DNA of 64,000 nucleotides from an uncultured Allobosea sp. (lineage in GTDB: Bacteria; Pseudomonadota; Alphaproteobacteria; Rhizobiales; Beijerinckiaceae). Within the stretch, counting starts at the first letter, position 1, and each line of letters begins with the position of its first letter. Position numbers and translations under genes: made by a program. Shown piece after piece: positions 55,651 to 63,994 of this stretch. Below the pieces are notes generated by a model, which saw nothing but the letters and a program-made list of their open reading frames with translations, ran no database searches and was not told where the DNA came from. The stretch is from the NCBI RefSeq assembly GCF_945957345.1, contig NZ_CAMFKW010000005.1:62001-126000 (forward strand), written 5' to 3'.

Positions 55651-57171
55651 TCACGCATCCACGTCGAAGCTGACGCCCTGCGCCAGCGGCAGCGTGGTGC
55701 CGTAGTTCAGCGTGTTGGTGGCGCGGCGCATATAGGCCTTCCAGGCGTCCGAGCCGGCCTCGCGGCCGCCGCCCGTCTCCTTCTCGCCGCCGAACGCGCC
55801 GCCGATCTCGGCGCCCGAGGGGCCGATATTGACGTTGGCGATGCCGCAATCGGAGCCCTCGTCGGAGACGAAGAGCTCGGCCTCGCGCATGTTCAGCGTG
55901 AAGATCGAGGAGGACAGGCCGGCGCCGACCGCGTTCTGGATCGCGATTGCCTCGTCGATGGACTTGTACTTCATCACATAGAGGATCGGGGCGAAGGTCT
56001 CGCGCTCGACCGGGCCGCACTGCTTGGGCATCTCGACCAGCGCCGGGCGGACATAGAAGCCGCCAGCTCCGACATCGACCTTCTCGCCGCCATGGACCTT
56101 GCCGCCCTCGGCCTTGGCCTCGGAGAGCGCCTTCTGCATGCCCTGATAGGCGGCCTCGTCGACCAGCGGGCCGACCAGCACGCCGGCCTCGCGGGGATCG
56201 CCGATCTTCACGCTAGCATAGACCTTGGCGAGCTTCGGCACGAGCGCGTCATAGACGCTTTCATGCACGATCAGGCGGCGCAGCGTGGTGCAACGCTGGC
56301 CGGCTGTGCCCATCGCCGCAAAGGCGATGCCGCGCAGCGCGATGTCGAGATCGGCCGAGGGAGCGACGATCGCGGCGTTGTTGCCGCCGAGCTCCAAGAT
56401 GGCGCGGGCGAAGCGCGCAGCGAGCTTCTGGCCGACTTCCTTGCCCATGCGGGTCGAGCCGGTGGCGGAGACGACCGGAACGCGATGATCCTGAACCAGG
56501 ATGTCGCCGAGCTCGCGGCCGCCGATCAAGACTTCGGAGAGGCCGATCGGAGCTTCCGCACCAAAGCGCTTCATCGTCTTCTCGACGATGGCCTGCACTG
56601 CGAGCGCGGTCAGCGGGGTCTTCTCGGAGGGCTTCCAGACGACGCTGTCGCCGCAGACGAAGGCAAGCGCCGCATTCCAGCACCAGACCGCGACCGGGAA
56701 GTTGAAGGCCGAGATCACGCCCACGACGCCGATCGGATGCCAAGTCTCCATCATGCGATGGTTCGGGCGCTCCGTGGCGATGGTCAGGCCGTAGAGCTGG
56801 CGCGACAGGCCGACGGCGAAGTCGCAGATGTCGATCATCTCCTGGACCTCGCCGAGGCCCTCGGAGGTGACCTTGCCGGCTTCGAGCGTCACCAGCAGGC
56901 CGAGATCGGTCTTGGCGGCGCGCAGCTCCTCGCCGAGCAGGCGGACGAACTCGCCGCGGCGCGGCGCCGGCACCTTGCGCCAGGCCAGATAGGCGGACTG
57001 GGCCCGGCCGATCGCGGCCTCTGCCTCGGCCGGCGAGGTCTCGCGCAGGGTCACGACGGTCTCGCCGGTGATCGGCGAGCCGGCCGAGAGGCCGGCATCG
57101 GCATAAGCGCTCTCGGAAACGCCGAGGCGCTTGAGCAGGGCGAGCGTGTCTTTCGGCAGGGATGTGGCCAT
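55651..57171 (-). CDS. amaB: ALDH7-type dehydrogenase, probable aminoadipate semialdehyde dehydrogenase
   Basis: 506 residues from ATG 57171, supported by GGAAG 6 nt upstream. The catalytic Cys294 is in GTAGQRCTTLRR and the general base Glu260 in LELGGNNAAIVAPSA. The segment ISAFNFPVAVWCWNAALAF, with GDSVVWKPSEKTPLTAL, is that of the ALDH7A1/AmaB group, which oxidises alpha-aminoadipate semialdehyde (Delta1-piperideine-6-carboxylate) to aminoadipate in the pipecolate branch of lysine breakdown. gcdH and a glutarate CoA-transferase lie on the same strand, supporting a full lysine-to-crotonyl-CoA path. Divergent from a LysR gene. Confidence 0.85.
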   Translation of the reverse strand: MATSLPKDTLALLKRLGVSESAYADAGLSAGSPITGETVVTLRETSPAEAEAAIGRAQSAYLAWRKVPAPRRGEFVRLLGEELRAAKTDLGLLVTLEAGKVTSEGLGEVQEMIDICDFAVGLSRQLYGLTIATERPNHRMMETWHPIGVVGVISAFNFPVAVWCWNAALAFVCGDSVVWKPSEKTPLTALAVQAIVEKTMKRFGAEAPIGLSEVLIGGRELGDILVQDHRVPVVSATGSTRMGKEVGQKLAARFARAILELGGNNAAIVAPSADLDIALRGIAFAAMGTAGQRCTTLRRLIVHESVYDALVPKLAKVYASVKIGDPREAGVLVGPLVDEAAYQGMQKALSEAKAEGGKVHGGEKVDVGAGGFYVRPALVEMPKQCGPVERETFAPILYVMKYKSIDEAIAIQNAVGAGLSSSIFTLNMREAELFVSDEGSDCGIANVNIGPSGAEIGGAFGGEKETGGGREAGSDAWKAYMRRATNTLNYGTTLPLAQGVSFDVDA

Positions 57172-57310
57172 CTTTGTCTTCCAGCGGTCGCGAGCGGGAG
57201 CCAAAGGGCGCATGCCCTAGGGCGCATGACATAAAAGCGCGGGAACCGGAGGCCGCCGCGCTTGAGGCCGGAACAATGCCCTCTTTCATGGTGTGACGGC
57301 AACCGATATG

Positions 57311-57330
57311 TTCTCACCACTTGATGAGAA
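57311..57330. promoter_or_regulatory. Operator-like dyad between amaB and its LysR regulator
   Basis: TTCTCA (57311-57316) and TGAGAA (57325-57330) form a perfect 6-bp dyad with an 8-base centre, ending 6 bp before the LysR start codon. The 20-bp length and the divergent setting fit a LysR recognition site that would control both genes. Confidence 0.55.
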
Positions 57331-57336
57331 TTTATC

Positions 57337-58251
57337 ATGGATGACGCGCTCGTTCCCGGCCGCCTCTCGGTGCCCTCGCTCTCCGCGCTCGCCGCCTTCG
57401 AGGCCGCGGCCCGGCATGGCAGCTTCACGCGCGCCGCGGAAGAATTGAACCTGACGCAGGGCGCTGTCAGCCGGCAGGTCGCACATCTCGAGAAAGTGCT
57501 CGGCGTCAGCCTGTTCGAGCGCGTTAAGAAGCGCGTCAGCCTGACGGCGGCGGGAGCGGCCTATGCCAACGACATCCGCGACGGCCTGTCTCGTCTCGCC
57601 GCCGCGACCGTTTCTGCTATGGCTTTTCGCGGCGCGGCTGGCGTACTCAACCTCGCGACCTTGCCGACCTTCGGCACGCGCTGGCTGATCCCGCGCCTGC
57701 CGCGCTTCACCGAGGCGCATCCCGGCATCACCATCAATTTCACCACGCGGCTTGTGCCCTTCGATTTCGCCCGCGAGCAGGTCGATGCCGCCGTGCATTT
57801 CGGCGCGGAGAACTGGCCGGGTGCAAGGCTCCATCGCCTGATGGGCGAGGAGGTGGTGCCGGTGGCCGCGCCCTCGCTGCTGGCGCGCGTCGGCATCACG
57901 GAGGCGGCCGATATGCTGCGCGCGCCGCTGCTCCAGCAATCGACCCGGCCGCGCGCCTGGGCGAACTGGCTGGAGCAACAGGGATTGGCGCCGGAGCGGG
58001 CCTTGATGGGGCCGCGCTTCGAGCAGTTCGCCATGATCGCGCAGGCGGCCGTGGCTGGCCTGGGGCTCGCTATCGTGCCGCGCTTCCTGGTCGAGGAAGA
58101 ACTGCGCTCGGGTTCGCTGGTCATCCCGATCGATCGGCCGATCACGGGCCGTGACGGCTATTATCTGGTCTATCCCGAGGAGAAGGCCAACCTGCCGACC
58201 GTGATCGCCTTCCGCGACTGGCTGCTCGGGGAATGCGCGCCATCGAGTTGA
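57337..58251 (+). CDS. LysR-type regulator (GcvA-like)
   Basis: 304 residues. The helix-turn-helix (about 13-70) has SLSALAAFEAAARHGSFTRA and LNLTQGAVSRQVAHLEKVLG, the GcvA-group pattern. The effector domain (about 95-300) includes LATLPTFGTRWLIPRLPRF. It is divergent from the ALDH7-gcdH run over 165 bp and has a 20-bp dyad just upstream, so control of the lysine/glutarate genes, with an intermediate as inducer, is likely. An FAD oxidoreductase gene follows on the same strand at 94 nt and may be part of the same regulon. Confidence 0.93.
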   Translation: MDDALVPGRLSVPSLSALAAFEAAARHGSFTRAAEELNLTQGAVSRQVAHLEKVLGVSLFERVKKRVSLTAAGAAYANDIRDGLSRLAAATVSAMAFRGAAGVLNLATLPTFGTRWLIPRLPRFTEAHPGITINFTTRLVPFDFAREQVDAAVHFGAENWPGARLHRLMGEEVVPVAAPSLLARVGITEAADMLRAPLLQQSTRPRAWANWLEQQGLAPERALMGPRFEQFAMIAQAAVAGLGLAIVPRFLVEEELRSGSLVIPIDRPITGRDGYYLVYPEEKANLPTVIAFRDWLLGECAPSS

Positions 58252-58345
58252 GGCGCCTCTCGACAAGCGTCTCGCGCTCGTTCATTCATGCGCGAAATTC
58301 ACCAACCCGGCTTTTCCCAGCGAGGCCGGCTGCGCGAGGCCTGCC

Positions 58346-59569
58346 ATGCCGCCCGTCTCCGAAAGCGCCGATGTCGTGATCTGCGGTGGCGCCGCGATCG
58401 GCTCCTCCGTCGCCTATCATCTCGCCGCCGATCCCGGCTTCGCCGGCAAGGTTGTGGTGATCGAGAAGGACCCGACCTACCGCTTCTCTGCTTCCGCGCT
58501 CTCGGCGGCCTCGATCCGCCAGCAATTCTCCAGCGCGGTGAATATCCGCATCTCGCTCTTCGGCGTCGATTTCCTGCGCAATATCGGGACGCATCTCGCC
58601 GTCGACGGCGAGATTCCCGCAATCGACCTGCACGAGGGCGGCTATCTCTATCTCGCCAGCGAAGCCGGCGCGCCGATCCTCGAAGCCAACCAGAAGCTGC
58701 AGGCTGCCGAAGGCGCCGATATCGCCCTTTATGATCCCGCCACGCTGAAGCAGCGCTTCCCCTGGCTCAACACCGAGGATCTCGTCTGCGGCACCTTCGG
58801 CGTCAGCGGCGAGGGTTGGTTCGATGGCTGGGCGCTGCTCCAGGCCTTCCGCAAGAAGGCGCGCAGCCTCGGCGTCGAATACCGGCAGGGCGAAGTTGCC
58901 GGCTATGTCACCGACGGAGGGCAGGTCACCGCCGTCGAGCTTGCCGATGGCAGCCGCATCGCCTGCGGCGCGGTGGTCAATGCCAGCGGCACCCATGGCG
59001 CGAAGCTCGCCGCGACGGCGGGCATCACGATTCCGGTGAAGTCGATGAAGCGCTATGTCTTCACCTTCACCTGCAAGGGCGAAGTCGATGGCTGCCCGCT
59101 CCTGATCGACACGACCGGCGCCTGGTGCCGGCAGGAGGGCAAGCGCACGGCGGAAGGCCAGCTCTTCATCGGGAGCTGCTCGCCCGTGACACCCGAGCAG
59201 GATGTCGAATGGATCGAAACCGATCCCGCCGCCGAGGATGTCGACTGGGGCTTCTTCGAGGAGGTGGTCTGGCCCTCGCTCGCCACCCGCATCCCGGCTT
59301 TCGAGCAGATCAAGCCCGGCCGCGCCTGGGCCGGCCCCTACGACATGTGCGGGCTCGACCACAACGCCATTATCGGCCCGGCCGTCGGCCTGCCGAACCT
59401 CTATCTGGCCAACGGCTTCTCGGGCCATGGCCTGCAGCAATCGCCGGCGGTCGGGCGCGGACTTGCCGAGCATATCGCGCATGGCTGCTATCGCTCGCTC
59501 GATCTTGCCGATCTCGGCCACGAGCGCATCGTTGCGGGCCGGCCGCTCAAGGAGGCCAACGTCATCTGA
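58346..59569 (+). CDS. FAD-dependent amino acid oxidoreductase (DAO family)
   Basis: 407 residues. The N-terminal FAD motif is VVICGGAAIGSSVAYHLA, a GxGxxG variant with Gly-Ala, then an acidic VVIEKDPTY; the C-terminal GLPNLYLANGFSGHGLQQSP contacts the flavin. The region SALSAASIRQQFSSAVNI resembles FOXRED1-like members of the D-amino-acid oxidase superfamily. Placed beside a LysR gene and the aminoadipate/glutarate genes, it could oxidise pipecolate or another secondary amine to feed the pathway; that is inference, and the P. putida pipecolate oxidase is not an obvious close match. Sarcosine-, proline- or dimethylglycine-like substrates are alternatives. Confidence 0.85.
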   Translation: MPPVSESADVVICGGAAIGSSVAYHLAADPGFAGKVVVIEKDPTYRFSASALSAASIRQQFSSAVNIRISLFGVDFLRNIGTHLAVDGEIPAIDLHEGGYLYLASEAGAPILEANQKLQAAEGADIALYDPATLKQRFPWLNTEDLVCGTFGVSGEGWFDGWALLQAFRKKARSLGVEYRQGEVAGYVTDGGQVTAVELADGSRIACGAVVNASGTHGAKLAATAGITIPVKSMKRYVFTFTCKGEVDGCPLLIDTTGAWCRQEGKRTAEGQLFIGSCSPVTPEQDVEWIETDPAAEDVDWGFFEEVVWPSLATRIPAFEQIKPGRAWAGPYDMCGLDHNAIIGPAVGLPNLYLANGFSGHGLQQSPAVGRGLAEHIAHGCYRSLDLADLGHERIVAGRPLKEANVI

Positions 59570-59572
59570 CCA

Positions 59573-59615
59573 AGAGCATTTTCGAGCGAAGTGGATACCG
59601 GTTCGCGTAAAGAAC
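59573..59615. repeat. Truncated Rhizobiales intergenic repeat
   Basis: The 43 nt starting AGAGCATTTTCGAGCGAAG and continuing to GGATACCGGTTCGCG look like one arm of a dispersed element I recall from Rhizobiales genomes. Its usual second arm (AAGAAAATGC-like) is lost here: the sequence runs on as AAGAACCGAAGG. It lies between the FAD oxidoreductase and DinB-like genes. Confidence 0.5.
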
Positions 59616-59670
59616 CGAAGGTCCGCGTCAGCGAATATGCGGCAAACCGACTGCCTGAGAGGAGGCCGCC

Positions 59671-60177
59671 ATGGTCGATCCCGCTTTCGTCCAGACCATG
59701 GCCCGTTACAATGCCTGGCAGAACCGCAGCCTGATGGCGGCAGCGGACGGCTTGACCGACGAGGCGCGCAAGCTCGATCGCGGCGCCTTCTTCAAGTCGA
59801 TCCACGGCACCTTCAACCATGTCCTCTGGGGCGACGAGACCTGGCTCAGCCGTCTTGCCGGCAGCGAGAAGCCTTCCGTGGGCGGACGTGACTCGGCTGT
59901 TTATTTCGAGGGCTGGGCGCAGTTCTGTGCGCGCCGGCGCCAGCGCGACCAGTTCATTCTCGATTGGGCGGACAAGGTCACGGCCGATTGGCTGCGCGGA
60001 ACGCTGATCTGGTATTCCGGCGCAGCCGGCCGCGAAATGGGTAGGCCGCGGGGCTTCGTGATCGCGCACTTCTTCAACCACCAGACCCATCATCGTGGCC
60101 AGATCCACGCCATGCTCACGGCAGCGGGCGCGAAGCCTGACGATACCGACCTCTTCCTGGTCGACGAGCCGCGCTAG
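59671..60177 (+). CDS. DinB-family metal-binding protein
   Basis: 168 residues with GAGAGGAGG five nt before the ATG. The four-helix DinB/YfiT pattern is clear: MARYNAWQNRSLMAAADGL, the first His in SIHGTFNHVLWGDETWL, and the pair in HFFNHQTHHRGQIHAMLT. Three histidines (about 53, 135 and 139) are placed to bind a divalent metal. Family members act as thiol transferases or hydrolases; the substrate here is unknown. Although DinB genes can be damage-inducible, no LexA-like box is obvious upstream. The stop overlaps the convergent membrane-protein gene by 4 bp. Confidence 0.88.
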   Translation: MVDPAFVQTMARYNAWQNRSLMAAADGLTDEARKLDRGAFFKSIHGTFNHVLWGDETWLSRLAGSEKPSVGGRDSAVYFEGWAQFCARRRQRDQFILDWADKVTADWLRGTLIWYSGAAGREMGRPRGFVIAHFFNHQTHHRGQIHAMLTAAGAKPDDTDLFLVDEPR

Positions 60178-60728
60178 GCAGGATCAGCGGCTGGCGCAGT
60201 CGGGTGACGTCTGGGACGTGCGGGCGACTTGCCGATCGCGACCGGTCGATCATCGGTTTCGTCCTCCCCCTCATCCCGATCGGGCGGCACCGCAGCCGTC
60301 GCGTTCTGGCTGAGCTTCTGGAACAGGCCGAGCCCGACTAGCGCCAGCACGGCGAGCAGCATCAGCAGGCCGGGATAGACGACATCCCCCATCGTCTCGC
60401 GCGAGGTTTTGGCGATCAGCACCAGCGATTCCAGCGAGAGCGCCACGATCATGATCGACATGAACTTGGTCAGCGAGCCCCGCGCCTCCGCCGGGCGGCG
60501 CATCTCGCGGTCGGCGATGACCTCCTCCTCGAACAGGAACTTCCCGACATCGGCAACGGCGACCGCGATGATCACGAGGCCGATCGCGTCGAGCATCGTG
60601 TCGAGCGCGCCCTCGCCGGTCCAGAAGCCCTGCGAGGTCCGCCAGACCGCGACGCCGATCAGAACGATCGAGGCGCCGAGCAGTGCGAAGGAGATGATGG
60701 TGTAGAGCAGCCGGCTGAACAGCGTCAT
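60174..60728 (-). CDS. Integral membrane protein, unknown
   Basis: 184 residues from ATG 60728. Four membrane helices are predicted: about 8-30, 43-62, 85-106 and 118-136. The loop FEEEVIADREMRRPAEARGS between helices two and three is strongly charged. The C-terminal 45 residues are hydrophilic and Pro/Asp-rich (PPDRDEGEDETDDRP). The open frame runs far upstream (to 61880) but opposite to the LysE and chromate-transporter genes and has no similarity. The layout resembles Rhizobiales proteins annotated only as hypothetical. Its stop overlaps the DinB gene stop, so the two are convergent. Confidence 0.75.
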   Translation of the reverse strand: MTLFSRLLYTIISFALLGASIVLIGVAVWRTSQGFWTGEGALDTMLDAIGLVIIAVAVADVGKFLFEEEVIADREMRRPAEARGSLTKFMSIMIVALSLESLVLIAKTSRETMGDVVYPGLLMLLAVLALVGLGLFQKLSQNATAAVPPDRDEGEDETDDRPVAIGKSPARPRRHPTAPAADPA

Positions 60729-60899
60729 GTTTTCCCCGCCGTGTTTGCAGGCGACAACCGCCGGCAAACCGGCGGGTTCCCGCGCGGCGGGGCAGGGCTC
60801 TCCGCATGGCGGGGCTTGCATGGCCGCTCCCATGGCGCAGCCGATTGCCGGTTCTCGCGATCCATGGTCCAAGCGCTGAGTTCCGCCGGAGCGCTTCGC

Positions 60900-61532
60900 A
60901 TGCCCGAGACGACGACTCTCATTACCTTCTCGCTGATCGCGCTCGGCATGGTGCTGACGCCGGGCCCCAACATGATCTACCTGATCTCGCGCTCGATCGC
61001 GCAGGGCAGGGGCGCCGGCCTGATCTCGCTCGGCGGCGTCATCCTCGGCTTCTTCGTCTACATGTTCTGCGCCGCCTTCGGCATCACGGCGCTGCTCTTC
61101 GCCGTGCCCTATGCCTATGACGCGCTCCGGCTCGGAGGCGCGGCCTATCTGCTTTGGCTCGCCTGGCAGGCGGTGCGGCCGGGCGGGCGCTCGCCCTTCC
61201 ATGTCCGCGATCTCCCCCATGATGGGCCGCGCAAGCTCTTCGCCATGGGCTTCCTGACCAGCCTGCTCAATCCGAAGATCGCGATGCTCTATCTCGCGCT
61301 CCTGCCCCAGTTCATCGATCCGGCCGCCGGCAATGTGCTGGGCCAGTCGATCGTGCTCGGCTTCGTCCAAATCGCGATCAGCGGCAGCGTCAACGCCCTG
61401 ATCGCGACTGTGGCCGGCAGCATCGCGTTCTTCCTGAAGACGCGGCCCTTCTGGTCGCTGGTCCAGCGCTGGCTGATGGGGACCGTGCTCGCCGGCTTCG
61501 CGCTGCGCATGGCGATGGAAGCGCGGCGCTAG
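60900..61532 (+). CDS. LysE/RhtB-family amino acid exporter
   Basis: 210 residues from ATG 60900. Six helices with the family's opening LITFSLIALGMVLTPGPNMI and the GPN signature, SRSIAQGRGAGLISLGGVI, and FAMGFLTSLLNPKIAMLYLALLP with the NPK motif. These proteins export basic or neutral amino acids and homoserine lactones. Its place 1 kb after a lysine-catabolic cluster could reflect lysine overflow control, but the family is broad, so the substrate is open. A chromate-transporter pair follows after 9 nt on the same strand. Confidence 0.93.
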   Translation: MPETTTLITFSLIALGMVLTPGPNMIYLISRSIAQGRGAGLISLGGVILGFFVYMFCAAFGITALLFAVPYAYDALRLGGAAYLLWLAWQAVRPGGRSPFHVRDLPHDGPRKLFAMGFLTSLLNPKIAMLYLALLPQFIDPAAGNVLGQSIVLGFVQIAISGSVNALIATVAGSIAFFLKTRPFWSLVQRWLMGTVLAGFALRMAMEARR

Positions 61533-61541
61533 CACGCTCGG

Positions 61542-62108
61542 ATGTCGACGCTCGAAACTGCATCGGAAGCCCCCCGGCCGAGCCTGCCGGACCTGTTCAC
61601 CGGCTTCCTCAAGATCGGCCTGATGGGTTTCGGCGGCGTCGGGCCGGTGGCGCGCCACATCATCGTCGCCGAGCGCAATTGGCTCGACGATCGCGGCTAC
61701 GCCGAATTGATGGGCATCTGCCAGGCGTTGCCCGGCGCCAACACCGTCAATGCCGCGGTGATGCTGGGCGATCGCTTCCGCGGCGGAATCGGCGCGCTGA
61801 CCTGCGTCTTCGCGTTGATGGCGATGCCTCTGCTGTGCCTGGTCGCGCTCGCCAATGGCTATGACGCCGTCTCCGGCCACCCGCTGGCGCAGGTCGCCTT
61901 GACCGGCGCCGCCGCCAGCGCCGCCGGGCTCATCCTCGGCACGGCGCTACGGCTCCTGACCAAGGCAGGTCTCGCCCGCTGGGCCTGGGTCATGGCTGCC
62001 GCGGCCTTCGTTGCGGTCGGCCTGCTCAGGCTCCCGATGCTGCCGACCCTGCTGGTTCTCGTGCCGCTCGGCCTGGTCGCGGCGACGCTGGGAGCGCGGC
62101 GGGTCTGA
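61542..62108 (+). CDS. Chromate transporter half (N-type), short chain
   Basis: 188 residues, one CHR domain (PF02417). Motifs LFTGFLKIGLMGFGGVGPVA and NWLDDRGYAELMGICQALPGAN match the first half of ChrA. Five or six helices are seen. Short-chain ChrA proteins work as a pair encoded by adjacent genes; the second half starts at the shared base of TGATG. Chromate or sulfate efflux is the family role; here it probably protects against chromate, or moves a related oxyanion. Confidence 0.9.
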   Translation: MSTLETASEAPRPSLPDLFTGFLKIGLMGFGGVGPVARHIIVAERNWLDDRGYAELMGICQALPGANTVNAAVMLGDRFRGGIGALTCVFALMAMPLLCLVALANGYDAVSGHPLAQVALTGAAASAAGLILGTALRLLTKAGLARWAWVMAAAAFVAVGLLRLPMLPTLLVLVPLGLVAATLGARRV

Positions 62109-62647
62109 TGGAGCGCGGCGTCTTCTTCCAGTTGGTCGTCACCTTCGGCACGATCTCGCTCATGGCGATCGGCGGCGCCAATGCCGTGGTTCCGGAAATC
62201 CATCGTCAGGTCGTCGATATCCTCGGCTGGATGGATGCGCCGACCTTCGCCCGCCTCTTCGCCATCGCGCAGACGGCGCCCGGCCCCAATATCATGCTCG
62301 GCAGCATCGTCGGCTGGCATGTCGCCGGTACCGCCGGGCTTTTGGTGGCGACGACCGCGCTTCTGCTGCCCTCCTGCCTGTTGGCGCTCGCCTCCAGCCG
62401 CGGCCTGCAGCGCTACGGCGGCAGTCGCGTGGTTCGGATCGTCACGCTGGCGCTGGTGCCGATCGCGCTCGGCCTGATGCTGGCGAGCGGCGTGGTCGCG
62501 ACGCTGGCCGCCGATGCCGGCCTCGTCGGGTATATGATCACGGCGGCGACCGCGCTCGTAACCTATCGCTCGAAGGTCAATCCGCTCGTGCCGATGGCTG
62601 CTGGCACGCTCGTCTATGTCCTCGCCTGGTGGGCCGGCATCGCCTGA
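62108..62647 (+). CDS. Chromate transporter half (C-type), short chain
   Basis: 179 residues, a second CHR domain with LVVTFGTISLMAIGGANAVV and FAIAQTAPGPNIML, the counterpart of the first half. The start overlaps the previous stop by 1 base (TGATG), so the two halves are made together and in equal amounts. A short hydrophobic C terminus (VPMAAGTLVYVLAWWAGIA) ends the protein. A strong hairpin at 62713-62738 follows. Together the pair makes a complete ChrA-like exporter in two polypeptides. Confidence 0.9.
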   Translation: MERGVFFQLVVTFGTISLMAIGGANAVVPEIHRQVVDILGWMDAPTFARLFAIAQTAPGPNIMLGSIVGWHVAGTAGLLVATTALLLPSCLLALASSRGLQRYGGSRVVRIVTLALVPIALGLMLASGVVATLAADAGLVGYMITAATALVTYRSKVNPLVPMAAGTLVYVLAWWAGIA

Positions 62648-62712
62648 GTTGCAGGCCGCAGCGATATGGCGTCGAGGCCATGCGCGGCATGAATGGCACG
62701 GCCGCCGCCTCG

Positions 62713-62738
62713 CGCCATTGCCGCTTGCGGCAATGGCG
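62713..62738 (+). terminator. Hairpin after the chromate transporter pair
   Basis: CGCCATTGCCGC (62713-62724), TT and GCGGCAATGGCG (62727-62738) form a perfect 12-bp stem. There is no T-run. It lies 66 nt past the stop and 47 nt before the peptidase start. Confidence 0.6.
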
Positions 62739-62785
62739 ATAAGCTCGCGGGCATTGTCCCATCCGGAACGAATGCGAGTGAGCTG

Positions 62786-63994
62786 ATGAGCGCCCTGACT
62801 CCCGAGGAGAAGAAGGTCACCGAGTGGCTGGCAAGCCGCAAGGAGGGCATGGTCGCGCTGCTGCGCGAACTGGTCGACACCGACTCGGGCTCCTACGACA
62901 AGGCCGGCGTCGACCGGGCCGGCGATGTCGTCGCGCGCTTTCATCGGGCGAATGGGCTCGATGTCGAGACCGTGCCCGATAGCCGCTTCGGTGACGCGGT
63001 CAGGGCGCGGTTGCCGAATCCCACCGCCAACGACCAGCGCCCGGTCATGCTGCTCGGCCATCGCGACACCGTTTTCCCGCAAGGCGAGCCGACGCGCCGC
63101 CCCTTCACCATCAAGGGCACGCGCGCCTATGGCCCGGGCGTCGCCGACATGAAGGCGGGCGTGACGATCTCGGCCTTCGTCGCGGCAGCTTTCGCCGAAT
63201 GCGGCGGCCTGGCCGCGCCGCTCCTGATGCTGACGACCAGCGATGAGGAGATCGGCTCGCCGTCCTCGCGTCCCGTCATCGAGGCTGCCGCGCGCGAGTC
63301 GCGCTGCGTCTTCAATGCCGAGCCCAGCCGCCTGCCGGCCGGCACCGATTTCGCGAAGGACCAGAAGCAGTCCGTTACCAGCGGCCGCAAGGGCGGGGTC
63401 TTCATGCGCGCCGAGTTCATCGGCAAGCCGGCCCATTCCGGCGCGAATTACGAGAAGGGCGCCTCGGCGATCGTCGATCTCGGCCACAAGATCCCCAAGC
63501 TCCAGGGCCTCACCGATCTGGAGAAGGGCATCACTGTCAATGTCGGCCTGATCGGCGGCGGCCAGACGGTCAACACCATTGCGCCCAGCGCCTGGTGCGA
63601 GATCGACCTGCGCTATGTCACCGCCGCCCAGCGTGACGAGATGGTCGGCAAGATCAAGGCGATCATCGAGGCCCCCGAGGTCGCCGGCACCAGTGCCGTG
63701 CTCTCGATCAAGGGCGAGTTCCTGCCGCTGGAGCGCTCCTCGGAATCGGCTGCGCTCTACGACACCTATCGCGAAGCGGCTTCCGCTTTCGGCATCGGCG
63801 TCACCGCGGAATTCACCGGCGGCTGCGCCGATTCCGGCTTTACGGCCGCGCAGGGCACCCCGACCTTGTGCAGCGTCGGCCCGATCGGCGGCATGGCCCA
63901 TACGCCGGACGAGTTCCTGGAGGTCGACAGCATCGTCCCGGCTGCGCAGGTTCTGGCGCTCGCGGTGATGCGCGCCGCCGCGAAGGTGGAGTGA
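62786..63994 (+). CDS. M20-family metallopeptidase (carboxypeptidase G2-like)
   Basis: 402 residues from ATG 62786; an upstream in-frame ATG at 62693 lies across a hairpin and is unlikely. Two-zinc ligands are in place: His92 and Asp94 in GHRDTV, Asp121 in GVADMKAG, the general base Glu in TTSDEEIGS (about 154), Glu179 in NAEPS, and a His in GMAHTPDEF near the C terminus. The lid dimerisation domain (about 190-305) has GKPAHSGANYEKGASAI. CPG2-type enzymes remove C-terminal glutamate or hydrolyse N-acyl amino acids. The gene is complete, with TGA at 63992-63994, six bases before the window ends. Confidence 0.9.
   Translation: MSALTPEEKKVTEWLASRKEGMVALLRELVDTDSGSYDKAGVDRAGDVVARFHRANGLDVETVPDSRFGDAVRARLPNPTANDQRPVMLLGHRDTVFPQGEPTRRPFTIKGTRAYGPGVADMKAGVTISAFVAAAFAECGGLAAPLLMLTTSDEEIGSPSSRPVIEAAARESRCVFNAEPSRLPAGTDFAKDQKQSVTSGRKGGVFMRAEFIGKPAHSGANYEKGASAIVDLGHKIPKLQGLTDLEKGITVNVGLIGGGQTVNTIAPSAWCEIDLRYVTAAQRDEMVGKIKAIIEAPEVAGTSAVLSIKGEFLPLERSSESAALYDTYREAASAFGIGVTAEFTGGCADSGFTAAQGTPTLCSVGPIGGMAHTPDEFLEVDSIVPAAQVLALAVMRAAAKVE

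Noticed and set aside
61859-63901. 680-codon minus-strand open frame opposite the chromate transporters and M20 peptidase
   Set aside because: Arg/Asp/Gly-rich antisense frame with no motif; overlaps clear genes on the plus strand.
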